Source: Diphasiastrum complanatum
Lineage: Eukaryota; Streptophyta; Lycopodiopsida; Lycopodiales; Lycopodiaceae
Assembly: GCA_029204225.1 (NCBI GenBank)
Contig: CM055113.1
Location: forward strand, 14,070,406 to 14,134,405
DNA length: 64,000 nucleotides
Reading direction: 5' to 3'
The translations under genes were made by a program, and so were the position numbers. The first letter of the stretch is position 1; the number at the start of each line of letters is the position of its first letter. The notes beneath the pieces are model-generated. The model had not been told where the DNA came from, did not search any database, and saw nothing but the letters and a program-made list of their open reading frames with translations. Below, piece after piece: positions 35,761 through 48,399 of this stretch.

Positions 35761-37900
35761 CTCTCCTTATGAATAGTGGTGTGGTCCTTGATGAGGATGG
35801 ACCCGATTGCCCTGCCAGTAAAACTGGCGGTTGTTCTTCTATATCTGGAGCTCCCCCCTGGTCCATGCCCGAATCTAGCCCTGTATCCATTGGTACATCC
35901 TCTTGGTGCATAGGGGAGAATTGCACATGACCGGAATGGGGATTTGTGGTCCAGCTTCCAACACCTGAGCGGCTACTTTTTCATAGGCGCTGATGGTTTC
36001 TTTAGCCTTTGCCAACTCAGTTGAAGCTGCTCCTTTGAACTTGTCAAAGCGGCCTTGGAATCCCTGAAGGGCCACTTTGTACGTTTTCACTTTCTTGAAC
36101 AAATACGCGATCTCTGTCAGTGTATTTGCGTCTGAAGATACGCATCATGCTCAAGAGTGGTCACATCCAATTCACGTTGGAGACGCGTGTGATCCTGCTC
36201 CGCCATCTGCAATTGACCTTTTAGCAGCTGCACCTGTTGTTTTGCATACTGGACGACCTTGTCCACCTGATCTTGTGCGGTTGTCAGGGTGTTTTGCAGG
36301 GAGCTGATGTATTCTTCAAGGCGATCAGCATGTTGCTATGTCGTCTTCTTTTCAGCCCCAGATTTGTCTTCGTGCTGCTTGGCGATCTTCAACTCTCGAT
36401 CCAACTGGACAATCTTCTAGATGATGAGAGTGTTTTTCGATCCCAGATCTGAAATTCTTTGTTCCATTTCTTTTTTCTTGTCCAGCATAGACTGGATCAC
36501 TTGCGCAAGGCTTGAGACCAAACTGAGAGCATCAACAGAATCTAATGTCGTGGAGGCGGCAACAGCAGGAGGACCTGATGGTATTGTCCTTGGTTGGCAT
36601 GAAATAGGTGCCGATACTTCTTCTTCTTCTTCAAAAACATCTTCTTTCTCAAAACCCTCAGGCACGGTGGCGTCGAACTACTTCGGTGATTTCAAAGCTT
36701 GGTTGACCCGAAGTGTGGCTGGGCTGTCTGCAGCTTGAGATTGCTGGCTTGAATCTTCAACATCGACAGTAGTGTCATGGATTTGTTTGAATCATCTTCT
36801 ATGGGATTGGAGTTCAAAGGGCGCAAGGCTTTGAGGCATTTCAAAAATTTCGGAGGCCCCAAGGGGGTCGGAATCATCGAACATATCCATGAAGTACGGT
36901 GTGTTTGGTGACATAGCTTTGGTTTGCGGGGGTGAGGCGGCCTGGGAAACTATGATGGGAATGGTAGCCCCAATGGTCACAGACTATCCTTGAGTGTAAG
37001 CATAGGCGAGGGAAGCATCAGAGACGGGGAGAATAGGAAGTTCAGTGGTGGAAGTGCAGTTGACGATGTATGCCTAGTGCAACGTCATGACGCGAAAGGC
37101 AAGTCAGGAATGACAATCTCGCTGCGTGGATGATGTTGACTATGTGAACTCGAGGCCTGGTGAGACGACTCGGCCGATGCTTTTTCATAGACTGAAAGGA
37201 CGAAATCCAAGTGGAAGCCATGGATTTTGTTTTCTAGGTGAGAGGCGGCTAGAAGAGACAACAAAGAGCCAGCAGTAAACTGTTGCTTAGTCTTGCTCTT
37301 ACTGGATCGTTTGAGCTCACTAGAAACAGTCTTGAACCAATTATATGGTTCAATAGGGGCTTTGCTAGCTTGGTATAGGACTCAACTATCCTATGGAGGA
37401 TCTGTGAAGTGATGTTTCCTGAGGTTGCCAACCATCAGGAAGTTATTCAGTAGTTGGGCAGCAGTGTGTATGGAAGACTCAGTGATGGCATCAAGGAGCT
37501 ATATGTCGTTGGTCCAGTGCAAATCATTGGTGAGGTCAATGTAAGGCTTTATGGCTTGTTTGGCCTGCTTATGATTGGGTGAGGCTTGTGTTCCAAATGC
37601 TATACCTATGGCAGCAAGGGCAGCCTCAGTGATGCGCACCTTGTGTATTGCTCCCTGAAAGGTGATATAAAATTTGGATTTCTCTTCCTTCCACGTACTG
37701 AAGGCAAGAGTGATGAAATCCATGTTGATTCTCCCAAATAAAGCTCTCTCATGAATACCCATTGTGGTAAGCAGAGGCTCCGCAAGGGTCATCCACTGAG
37801 TGACCATGCTTGTGCTACGAAGGATCATGATGTCCGTTGCAGATGGGACATCACGATGGATAGTATAACGTGGAGACTGGGATGTATCAGTGGAAGACAT
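35735..37900 (-). pseudogene. Unknown coiled-coil ORF family, copy 2
   Basis: ATG at 37900 (minus), beginning MSSTDTSQ. Order: globular N-terminal region with WKEEKSKFYITFQGAIHKV and ALAAIGIAFGTQ; stop at 37499; LLDAITESSIHTAAQLLNNF; FTAGSLLSLLAASHLENKIHG (about 37250); Ser/Pro-rich linker (36700-37150); acidic EEDVFEEEEE; a long coiled-coil (about 36080-36560, heptad-like runs such as IQSMLDKKKEMEQRISDLG and LQNTLTTAQDQVDKVVQYAK); then a Gln/Asp/Gly-rich tail with PMDTG at about 35880. Several stops and frame changes. Copy 3 has the same coiled-coil plus PMDTG order. Function unknown; the gag-like layout (globular domain plus coiled-coil) suggests a retroelement structural or accessory protein. 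Confidence 0.6.
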
Positions 37901-38632
37901 GATGAGCAGAAATGAAATGTAAGACGCGCGAAAGTATATCAGAAAGCAGTTTAGGAAGTTTGAAAGGCTTTGGTCGCAGAAAAAATTTGCAAGAGCTTCG
38001 CTAGCAAAAGTGAGGAATGAATCAAATTCGGCCAACTTATAGGTGAATTTGGAGGGTCCATTACACTGAATACTAGTTTGGCTGATCAGTTTTGAACAAA
38101 AATTTGCAGGCATGTATAGTACTATAAAAATAGGCTATAAAAATCTCGACGAAGGTCTCTGGGGATCTGAACCTATAAGGCGAATGTTTTTCAGAGCTGG
38201 CAAAGGATGAACCTTCGCCCAGGAGGGTCCTTCACCAAGTACTGTCATAAATGCATTTTTTCAGAATCTGAACCTATGGCCAATCTAATTTTGACATTTT
38301 AAGACCATCTAGCATGTCAGTGAAGGTTCATCATGAGGGTAAGGTGCTCGGCAAAGGCTCTCAAAATGGCATATTGCTGATCATTCGCCTAGCTCAAAAA
38401 ATGGATTTTTTCTGGACAAGAACCTTCGCCCACCTCAAATTAGATAAATCTAAAGTGGATGTACAATCTGAGAGCTCAGCAAAGGTTTCTGATATTGTAT
38501 AAGCCACATCTGACCAAAATAGTGATTTCTAAGTCATTTTCCATCAAAAATAATGTTCTTCCTTTTTTCCATGCTGATGACTTTTCTGACTTTTTCTCAT
38601 CAGTCTTTTCTCATTTTTTTTTTTTAACTATA
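37901..38632 (-). other. Upstream spacer of unknown ORF copy 2
   Basis: Minus-sense sequence next to LTR 2 (AAAGTCAGAAAAGTCATC at about 38590, then AAATCACTATTTTGGTCAGA) matches the spacer after the integrase copy at 53200-53350. GAACCTTCGCC motifs occur at about 38210 and 38430. The ATG-proximal part matches the upstream region of copy 1 (TTTGATTCATT, AGCGAAGCTCT). Confidence 0.7.
38036..38043 (-). promoter_or_regulatory. TATA-like box upstream of unknown ORF copy 2
   Basis: Minus strand CCTATAAG, about 140 bp before the ATG at 37900, aligned with TATATAAG of copy 1. Confidence 0.45.
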
Positions 38633-39447
38633 TGTAGGGTCGAAGATCTTGCGTAGTATAGCCCTCCTGCCTGTCAACAAGGGTTATTCACTGGATAGGC
38701 ACCTAACTATGCATAGATGCTAATTTTAGTAAGTTTTCTACTTTGCATCTAACTCTACCTCCACTAACACTACTCACACTAACTCTACTCTTCCTAAACT
38801 AACTTCATCATGATTTGGGTGAAGAGAGAGGATAGAATAGAAGAGGAAGAAGAAGGGGAAGAGAGAAAGAGAGAGAGATGAGATGGAGGTTAGCTCAAAT
38901 GCTCAATTTCATTGCTTATGAAAAAACTTTAACTAGCATAAACCAAAAAGCATGGGAAATGAAAATAACAAGCAATCACAACAATAACATAAGCAAGAGT
39001 GATTAGCAAATGAGGATGCTTGAGCTCTCAAAATGATAGAGTCTCCTCCTCTCTATTAAGCATAAAAATAGTGTACAAATGATGCTTTTTTATAAAATGG
39101 GGAAGGCCCTTGCCCCAAAATCCTATTGGCTAATATTAACATTGATCCTATCCATTCATCTTGGACCCAACTTGATCCAAGGGTCCATAAAAAGTACATT
39201 GAAATTCACAAGATTCATGTGAGTCCCAATTTGGACTCAACTCTAAAAAGTAATCTCTAAGTTTAAAAATGACTTTGGGCCTCTAGTTTTATTTTCATTC
39301 AAAGGTCCAAGTCTATTTTATTTTATTTACACTTAAGCTTGCGTGCTCATTGAGTCATGGGCTTATACGCATAGGATGCCATGCCCTCGCAACATATTTT
39401 ATTGGTCGAATTTATTTATTTACAATTCGTTGGGAATACCCCCAACA
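38633..39447 (-). mobile_element. Gypsy-family LTR 2 (minus orientation)
   Basis: Homologue of LTR 1 (27124-27899). Begins TGTAGGGTCGAAG and ends GGAATACCCCCAACA. TTATAAAA on the minus-sense promoter near 39090 and a GA-rich patch at 38855-38885. On its element-upstream side the unknown ORF copy 3 runs right up to 39448. On the other side there is no primer site; the spacer of copy 2 follows at once. Confidence 0.85.
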
Positions 39448-41790
39448 GGACCCACGGCTTGAAGTAGTGCCGGTCCCTCGGCACTCTGTCGGTTCAGTAG
39501 AGAGTCTTCTTGGCCCGCCTCTGTTGGATCAGGTAGCCCGTGACGTCTTCCATAAAGTTGAGGCGGTCCAGTTTCTTCAAGTCCTTGGGCGTGTGAAGGG
39601 ACTTGTGGACCCCCGTCAGCCAATCTTGGTCAACCCACGCTTGGAATCTGCGTGTCCATGGATCGCCAAGAAGGGCAGCTCGGTAATACACACGAGCGAC
39701 TGGCAGCTGATCTTCGACTTTGTCGAAAGGTAGCGCCTTATTCGGATCAAAGAATATTGGAGGAGGGGGGGAGGGGGGGGGGGATTGTCCCATTTTGTTT
39801 CACCCCATTGAATGTTTTAAGTCTCGAGCGTAAGTGGTTGCCGCACAGACTATTGGATCAGGGCAGTTGACATAGTGATTCGCGAATGTGGTGAGAGCCC
39901 TTCTGACATCTACATCCGTAGTCCAACCGTACTCTGATGGAATGACCGACCAATTGAAGTTTTGAAGTGTGATCTTGTCTAGAGGGGTTCCGCATTCCGC
40001 TCATTTGGATCGTCGTGTACATGGCAGAGAGTGCGCGTTCACCCGTAATTGTTGCGGACTTGTCACATAGACCCTGATGGCCGCAAAGTCTCTTTCAAAC
40101 AACTATTGACGCCACTCTGGTTGTGGTTGGAGGGCGGGTAATGCTTGTAGCTCCTTGCCCTTTATTGTTTGAGCTGAAAACGATATCTGCCAGCCGCCTC
40201 TTGATGACTCATGTGGATACTTTGATAGGAATTCATTTATTTTCTCCTCCACGGACTTTGGTCTTCGGAAGGCCCGGCTGGCAGATATCGTGTGCGAACC
40301 TCTGGATGATGTGGCCGGTCCGGCCTCTTGGCTTTGGCTGGTACCTGTGCCTTGGCCCTGGTCTCGCGTCTCAGCACCCGTATCCATTGGTCCTTGGTCT
40401 TGGCCTTCGGACCCTTGATCTTGACTAAATCCCCCTGCTGCTTCCTGGCTTTGGTCATGTCTTGTACTGGCTTGGGCAGCGTCAAAAACAGGTGGCGGTG
40501 GAGTCACCACGGGGGTGGGTTGGGCCTTCTTCTCCATGAATTGTTGGCAAGCCTTGAGGGCTTGTTTAGCCTGAGTGAGCTCGTGAGTTGTGCTTGACCG
40601 ATATTTATTGAACTCTGCCTGGTAGCTGTTTAAGATTTGGCTATAGACCTACACCTGACGTCGAAAGAGATTCTTCTCTGATTCAGCTAGCCACCTTGAG
40701 TCTTGTGCAGGTTGAGCTAACCAGACGAACTTTTCATTTTGTACGGCCTTGACTTCCGCCCCCAGACGCGTATTCTCTGCTTCCAATATTTGTAATTGCG
40801 TCTGAATGGGAGCAAGCCGTTGGGACGCTTCGGATTGAAGCTCCCGCACCTTCGTGGAGGCCTTTGTCAGCGCTTTGGAGAGGCTTTGGATATAAAGATT
40901 GAGGCCCTCCTCCTTCTGCTGCAGCTTGGCAATCTTCCGGTGCCCTTCTTGTTCATGTTGCTAAGCTAAAATCAGCTCGTGCTGCAGCTTTGTGAGTTCC
41001 GCTCGCAGTTGTGTGTTGCTTGTGGCCAGGTGTAGTACCCTGCTTTCCAAAACAGCTTTTGTCGCTACCGCCTCCAGGATGTATTTGCCCAGAGTCTGGT
41101 ACGTCGTCGTTAGGTCGGTGGGAGCAGCCGGTACATTGGCACTGGTAGGGGCTTGTGTTGTATCGGCCCCGACGACCTGTGGAGTTCCGTCGTCATCATC
41201 TTCAATCAGGTTCTCGTTGGACCTGATGCCATCTGGGGCGGTGGGATCAGTCCGATCTGGCGATGGTATGAAAACTGTTTGAACAAATGCGTCATCAGGC
41301 AATGGTTGGTTGCCCTTGGCAACCTTTTATGGCAAAGCAGGTGGGGTTTGAGAAGCAACTGTGGAAACAGGGGTGATGACGGTTTGTCCGAACGAGAGGA
41401 TGGGAGAAATAGAGGGGAACTGAAGGGTGGTGTGGAGTATGGAAGAAGGCGAAGATGGAGCAGAAAGGGTCTGAGGTGGGGGTGAAAAATTGATGACTTG
41501 CATCCATGCCAGAGTGTCGGGAGACAACTGAGAATCGGAGGGATTAAACGTGAGGAGAGCAACGGTGGCGACAAGAGTGATGGAGGATGCGATGGTGATG
41601 GACGGAGTAGTGGATAATGGAACAGAAATGGAAGTGGTATCAACAGAGAGAACGGAAATGGACACAACAACAGTTGTGGATGGAACAGGAAGAGAGGTAG
41701 TGACAACAGAGACAGGGGGAGAAGGTTGCACAGAAGAGGAAGTGGCGGTGGTTGATGGAGTCGTTAAAGAGCCCATGCAACTAGTCATTT
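39448..41790 (-). pseudogene. Unknown coiled-coil ORF family, copy 3
   Basis: Minus strand from about 41790: Ser/Thr/Val/Pro-rich region; acidic LIEDDDDGTPQVV; coiled-coil (41120-40650, for example LQILEAENTRLGAEVKAVQN); Gln/Gly-rich segment with QGPMDTGAETRDQ (about 40390); then a C-terminal domain not seen in the other copies, with EEKINEFLSKYPHESS, LFERDFAAIRVYV, SVIPSEYGWTTDVDVRRAL, ARVYYRAALLGDPWTRRFQA and DRHYFKPWVL just before the LTR. Several stops (for example near 40938, 40648 and 40103). The N-terminal globular domain of copies 1 and 2 is absent. No family recognised. Confidence 0.55.
39758..39783 (+). repeat. G-run, possible G-quadruplex
   Basis: GGAGGAGGGGGG then a long G run, encoding Pro-rich sequence on the other strand of ORF copy 3. 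Confidence 0.8.
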
Positions 41791-41799
41791 AGACTTTGT

Positions 41800-42738
41800 A
41801 TTTGAGGCTTGAGCTTGAGCTACTTTAAGTTTGACCTTGAGTGCTCCATAGAATCTAGGTCAAGACTCCATATTTCACGGTTCACCTAGATTCTACTAGT
41901 ACATCATTATGACAGTTGACTCATGAGTCACGACTCCGAATTCAACATTTGCCATTAACTGTTCAGCCCATTTTAATATCATATGTATTATTATGTGACA
42001 TGTGTATAGTTTGATACCAGCTATTCAATTTTTACTATATTGTTCATAATTTCATAGTTCGCTCAAATGCTATTTGATTTTGCTTTTCAATGTAAGTTGT
42101 AACTTTTAAATTTCGATTCAAACGTTTATCGAAGTACTTAGCTTACTCTCACTACTTACAACTTAGTAAGTACTACGTATTGATGTGTGATCATTGATGG
42201 GAGTATCATGATTCTCATTTTGATTTATATGAACACTAATTTAGTTTCAGCTTTCAGGCTTCAACTTTTCACAAGTAACATCGAACTTTCAAATGCATGT
42301 ATTCAGTAGCAATCTAGTATTTATAAGATTTATAGATATTACTCGACATGTTTTCTAGCATTACATCAAAAAAAGTGCAAAAAAAGGAAAATGCTGATTC
42401 TTTAAGGAGGGACCCAGTTCGAACCACAATTCATGCCAATTCTTCCAATTTTGAAAAGGTCGATTCTGAACTGCGTGAAACACTAGTTAGTTAGCCTCTT
42501 TGCAAGCTTTGAATTATAGTTCCGTTTAAACAAGAGCAACGGCAAAAAATTCTCTTCAAAATTTGACTTATGTACGTGTAGCAGTGGACAAATATATAAT
42601 AATAAGTGCTTGGCACGTATAAAAGATAGGACTTACTGCCCAAATTAATAAATGCTGTGTTTCCAGGAATAGGAAAAATAATTTGGTCGATTTGACCTGT
42701 CACTTCCTAAGAATTAATCCCATCATACTTCATGAACC
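41800..42738. other. Intergenic region downstream of MNS3
   Basis: No gene recognised. Contains the 3' UTR of the minus-strand MNS3 gene nearest 42738. Confidence 0.5.
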
Positions 42739-45700
42739 TCATCTGGAAGACTTAAGAGTTCTCTCCGCATCTTGCCAAACAATTGGCAATGGGTGTGCTT
42801 CTGTATTGAACACATATTTTGTCAATGGTAACACAGTTATGTCTCCGAAAAGCAGATACAAATACTTCAAAGTTTCTCCTAGGAAAAAAGTTTCCATTTT
42901 GTCTCGTTTTGGAGCACTTAATACTGTAACATCATTAAGTGAGCTGTAGCCTCCTGTTCTTACTTTTGTAAAGCTTTCAAAAGCCTCAAAAATTTTCCAT
43001 CCCCATTCACGATACCTGTAATCATGGTCTAGATTAGAATCCCCAACAGAATGGCCAACACTTTAAAAGAACTCTACCAAGATTTCACAATTCTGCATGT
43101 CAGCAAGCATTTTTTATGCCTCAAAAGTTGTCATCTGCAAAAAGAACAGCCTCAACATCCTGCACAAAGATAGGGGTTTCATGGTCCATATAAATACAGG
43201 CACCAGATACACCAATCGTTAAATCAAAGTGGATATTGGCTACACTCACAATTCTTTTATGAAGTAGCTTTCCACCGTTCAGGGACACAAGTTTGCACAC
43301 AAGACCTTTTGCCCATTAAAAAGGGTAGCATAACTGACCACTATACTTGCATCAACTAACAATTTTAAATGACATTTCAAAATCTGTTTTCGTTAGGCAT
43401 TAATCAATAGCATTGTTCTCTTACTTCTCGAGATACAGAGAAACACAAAAACACAATCTACTGAATTGACTTACATGTCATGAAATTTACATTTAACAGC
43501 ATAGGTTCCCGTATATACATTTCTCTTAGGCTTCAATTCAAATTACCAAGGCCAGTGCCAAAGTGAGCAGCTTTGATGCATAGTAGCTTGATTGTAGCAA
43601 ACCAAAATTGACAATCTCACTGAATACTGGGTAAGCCTGATTTTTCCAAACAGGTGACCATTCTGTTATATCAAACAATATGTGGAGAAGACGAGTAACA
43701 GATTCCTTCAATGGAAGGCTGAGCTAATTCTAAGTAGGGTCACACCGGCCAAAGAGCTCAATTTTTTTTATAGAAATGGTCAAGACAGTAAGCATATGCC
43801 AACTCCAGTGAGTCATATTTACAGCAGAGTTAACTTACTTGGGATCCTGTGTAACACGATACAACACAAAGAGAGATTCTACGGTCTCTGGGCGCAGAAG
43901 GTTGTGGCGATCAGCTGGTTTTATGACTATATCACGAGCATATGCTGCACCAGCTTTTCCTCCATCATTGCCTTCTGACTTATCTTCCTGCAAAGGCCAG
44001 AAGACATGGTATCAATCATTTTCATAGGCCAGTCAGCAAGAAACCAAGAAACCAATGAGTGATGATGTCATTGCAACAACCATTCTTGATATTCAGCTTA
44101 GGAACTTGGAGGGTGTTTCAAAAAGGCATTCTTATAAAAGGGGGGAGTACATAATGGGCCTAGAATGGGAATTAGACTTACAGGAGTTCGAAAGTAGACA
44201 ATCTCAGGAGCAAGCCCAGTTGCAGTCACGTTATAAATTTCAAAGCATGTCCTTGCAAGCTCTTCTGCGAGATTCAAGTCCTGTAGATCCTTTTCAGTTA
44301 GCAAGCCTTGCTTAAGCGCCACCTCCTTTGTCAAGCCCCTTGACGCTCCCAGCGCAAGGCTTCCAGCCAAGAAGCATACCTATTCAATATATAGGTTTTT
44401 TCACAATTTTCCATTAGTACAGCATCCAGGATATAAACAGCACCCATGAAACAGCTTCCTGACAGCTCTATTAAATTCAAGCATTTAATAACAGAGATTC
44501 TTACTCATCCTAGACTGATGCCAGCTTTGCCATTCAACACTCCATCATGCCTCTCATTTCACATAACATGCTTGGAAACATAGCTTCAAAAGATCATAGT
44601 TCAAAAATTTCGATCGATTCAAGATTTGCACCAACATTATTCTGCTGGAAATATTTTACAATGTTTTCCTCTGAGTGGATTTTCTTCCATAATGAGAAAA
44701 GCTCTATTATGAATGCATATAATGATGTGCTATATTGCTATATAGTATAAAGTTTCTGTACTAATATGGGTCACAGTTAAATCACAGAAATTGGCACTTC
44801 GTATTCATAAAACTGAGACATAGTAAATAGCAAATACTGCATGGAAATTCTGTGGACCTCTCTCACAGCTCTTATTAATTACGCTCGGACAAATTGTAAA
44901 AAGCTCATCAAAACCTATCCAGTGGAAGAATAATGACAATTAGAAAATAAAGGTATCCTCGTAATGGTCTTGAAATTTAGAAAAAAGGGTATGCATTATA
45001 TGGCATAAGGCTTTAACTCTTGCTCAAGCTCCAAAAGGAACATAAATGATGAACTGATGCTACATAAGACTTGCAATTTCTGAGACCAAGCTCATTCCTG
45101 TTATCGCGAACCCAAAAAGCAGCTGAGATACAAATTCGTGAAAAGTGCTGATTAGTATGGAACCTCCAGACCGCATCAGGGGGCAAAACATCCTTTTGAA
45201 AGGAGCATTGGTGTACCGTGTAATTGCATATGTTTGCTGTGTGTTTCAGATGGGAACTGGTGAAGAACAATGGTAGCCTGGCTATGCACTGAAAAAACTT
45301 AACACACAGACAAACAGGGAAGATTAAATACCAGATGGTCCATTTTAGGGCTCAGGCCTCCAGATGCACCATTCGGTAACTCCCCTACATACACAAGCTC
45401 GTTCGGATATGATTTTCCAATTAGCCGATTCTTTATGCCAGCAACTGCTTCGTCATACATCGTCCGCAAGTACCTCACATGAAGACCATCAGATCCAGCA
45501 CCACCTTGCTGCAACCAAACTTTAAGCAAATATTCGTAGTAGCTGTCACCTCGAGATCCAAGTCTAATATTACTACCTTGAAATTGTCCTGTATGTGGAC
45601 TGCAAGTGCAATTTTAAATCAGAGGCGGCCAAATAGATCTAGAAAAGGTAAGCTCCAATAGATTGCAATTCTATACTAGGTTTTAAATATTGTACTTCTG

Positions 45701-47354
45701 AGAACCTTAGCATTTTGAATAGATTATATTCAGATTCAGCTAGAGGTAAGTGATCCCTCGGAGGACGTTACCCACATCGTCTAAGCAATACGACTTGCTC
45801 ATTTGATGCCATGAAAATTCTTAGATCATCAGGATCTTCACATATCAATACAAAAAGATATTCAACTAAACATGTCACTAGGTATTAACAAGCCTTCGTT
45901 GTAGAATTGAGTGCAACTAAGTTACTATGTTAAGAATCTAGCTTCAATGATTTTATATCTCATCATGGGCTCTCCAGTCAAGATTTCAGTTACAATGATT
46001 ATTAAAGGACCAGGTCAATGAAGCATCTAATCCAACAAAAAGCAGCACTTTGAATCAAGAAAAACTTTCAAATTTAAAAGCTTAGGCAAATGATGGTAGA
46101 ACTCTAAAACTTACTTCAAAAAGATAGGAACCAATCCCTCCACCTTTGGCAGAGTCTTGAGGTGCTCTAGCACATCCATTGCAGCCTTTCCGTACTTGGG
46201 ATCTCCTGTAACTTTACTCAGATACCACAGCTCCAGCTGCAAAGTGGCTGCCTCTGATGTGCTGCTTGCCCCCCCATCAAATTTTGCAGGATGGGCAACT
46301 CGATCCTTCAGAATAACATCTGAAAAGGGCACAGGTGATGGGCTGGAGGTGAAGGCAGACATAAGGCGGTCACCCAAATCTCTAGCCCTTTCTAAATAAA
46401 TACGAGGATCCGGAACTTTCAGATGCGAGCTGGCTTTACCACCCCATTCAACTCCTCCAGTGAAATTGCTTTCGCCTCCACTGAGATGATAGGCGCTTAG
46501 AAGACCTCCCAACACTCGTATAGTAGTCTCGAACACATTCACCTGCCCTTTCTCATTAAACCGATCAAGAAGCTCTTTTTCAATCCAAGAACCTGCATCC
46601 TTCACCACCTCTTCGACCCCCATGATCATTGCAGTATCCAATGCATCAATTATGGTGGCACCTAGACCTCCTAAACCATCTGTCCCCCTCCTGCTCACTG
46701 GCAGAAGCTCGTCAAAGCCCATGGCATAGCTTTTATACCCTCCCCACGCGTGCTTGAAGGCTTCCACCACTGCATTCTGACGGGTTTCCCACAAAATTGA
46801 CTCGGAATTTGTCCTTGATTGTCCAGCGGAACGTTGAGCCTGTGCTGAATGATCGGCAAAGATCTCTTGGAAGGTTTCATTCTCACTGCCCTGCTTTACG
46901 ACATTGGACAGATTTGGAGCCCTTCGCGCTTGCACAGATGGTGGCTTAGGCTTCCTCCAAAAGGTGCCAAGCAATCTACCTTCTCTCACCCATCCGATTT
47001 GGGAGCTATTTGAGATATCTAATCCTTGAAGCCTCAACCGTTTCAAAGAAGGGCGAGCTGCAGCACCTGAATCTGCAATAGCCAAATATCCCAGACCCGC
47101 CAACAGAAACAGCGCAAGAAGCTTACCAAGCCCAGACGATCCACAGAGTCTACTGAGACCCCTTGTGAGCAGCGTCCGTTTGACTGCCTGCACGCATCAA
47201 ATCTTAGTATCATCTCATTCATGAACTCAACGATCATTGAAAGAAGATCGGAGGAGAAGAAAACGGATTCAGTTACCTGCAGTGGAGATCTGCGCTTGAA
47301 TTTAGCGTTGTCATAAACTACATCATCGCGAGTAAATGGCAGCACCGACGCCAT
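42739..47354 (-). CDS. MNS3: Mannosyl-oligosaccharide 1,2-alpha-mannosidase (MNS3-like), six exons
   Basis: Class I alpha-mannosidase (GH47) that trims one mannose from Man9GlcNAc2 on N-glycoproteins early in the ER/Golgi pathway. Exons on the minus strand: 47354-47277, 47187-46115, 45599-45332, 44379-44182, 43987-43839 and 43015-42739. All introns have GT-AG ends and the phases agree, giving 654 residues with no internal stop (Arabidopsis MNS3 is slightly shorter). ATG 47354 was chosen because [13 protein letters not shown] matches the MNS3 N-terminus. A single membrane anchor lies at about residues 46-63 (type II topology). GH47 landmarks: [36 protein letters not shown] (about 197-216), [47 protein letters not shown] and the Ca-binding NTEAHPLPI near the C-terminus. 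Closest to plant MNS3 rather than Golgi MNS1/2. The gene is apparently functional within heavy transposon debris. Confidence 0.95.
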
Positions 47355-48190
47355 TTCCCCGCTCCTGCTGCTGCCGTTGCCACTGCCGCTGGACTTCTTC
47401 AAAGATGTTTCTCATTCCACCAGCAGATCTCGCTACTTTTTACTTCTTATCCTACCATGCTCTTCAACAATTGTGGGCATTGTTGAATCATCATCACCAT
47501 CATAACCCACAAAATATGCCTGCAAATTATGCATGCCAGGTTTAGCAGTTGCTCTGGAACACTGATTAACAAGGAAAGAGGATCGGCAGCAAGGGAGTAT
47601 TGAATGAAAGATTGCTGCATAATGAAGAATGAAGCAACCAGGCAGGCAGGATCCAGACAGAAAATATAAATAAAATACAAAGAAAGAAAGAGAGACGAAG
47701 AAGAGTGAGGGTGGGGGGTCAACGATAGAGAGGAGACCTCAAATCTCTGATGCTACGAGCTATAGCTCAAGCCTCAAGGCATCAACAAAATCCTAGTTCC
47801 TGCAATTTGCTGGCCTTTCCAAGTTCTATTCCCTTCTTTGCCCCATGGATATGTGGGTCATTTCAGATTTTGTGAGATCCATCAATGCTCATATGCAAAG
47901 TCTAATCTGAGATCTAAAATATGTGATGGTGAATATCTTATTTCCTCATTTAGTCTTGAACTCTCTCCGACATGCATCATCCTCAAAAACGCTACTTGTG
48001 ACAGAAAGGAAAATTTAACGAGTCTTAATATTAACATGGCAAAATATGTTTGCGATTTTTTTCCCTTTTTTAAATCCTTGTCCACTAGGCTATGGTGTCT
48101 CATACCACAACATCCTTCCTTTTATTGGATTTCTATTTTCGATGGAAATTGATGGCAATGAAGATCAACTATAAACATGTATGTCTAATC
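47355..48190 (-). other. 5' flank of MNS3
   Basis: Just upstream the plus strand reads ATTTCCCCGCTCCTGCTGCTGCC, so the 5' UTR is GC-rich and purine-rich in the minus sense. No clear TATA box seen. No other gene recognised. Confidence 0.45.
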
Positions 48191-48399
48191 TCTTCTTACA
48201 GTTTGTAGTTTTATATGCAAGTTCAAACAATCTGCAAAAAATACACTAAAGTCCGCACAGTTTAGAAGATGTTCGAAATTTTTCAGATTCGAAAATTGTC
48301 GAATGAAATTCAAAGGAATAATGGCACATTCCTATTAGGGCTGCACTAGCTACTATAAAAGAAAATATCTAGTGTACAAATTTAACTTTTTTAAAAGCT

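Noticed and set aside
36417-36738. Plus-strand frames across the coiled-coil ORF copies (also at 40.1-41.8 kb)
   Set aside because: The minus strand carries the copy-to-copy homology; plus frames are mirror openings from biased composition.
27124-39447. LTR 1 and LTR 2 as the two ends of one 12-kb element
   Set aside because: LTR 1 has a primer-like site on its left, so its element runs leftward, and plus-strand integrase lies directly to its right. Flanking bases do not form a target duplication.
44547-45270. Open frames inside MNS3 introns
   Set aside because: They lie between well-matched exons and show no domain.
47043-47402. Upstream extension of the MNS3 start (KKSSGSGNGSSRSGE)
   Set aside because: It would need a non-ATG start; the ATG at 47354 begins the region matching MNS3.
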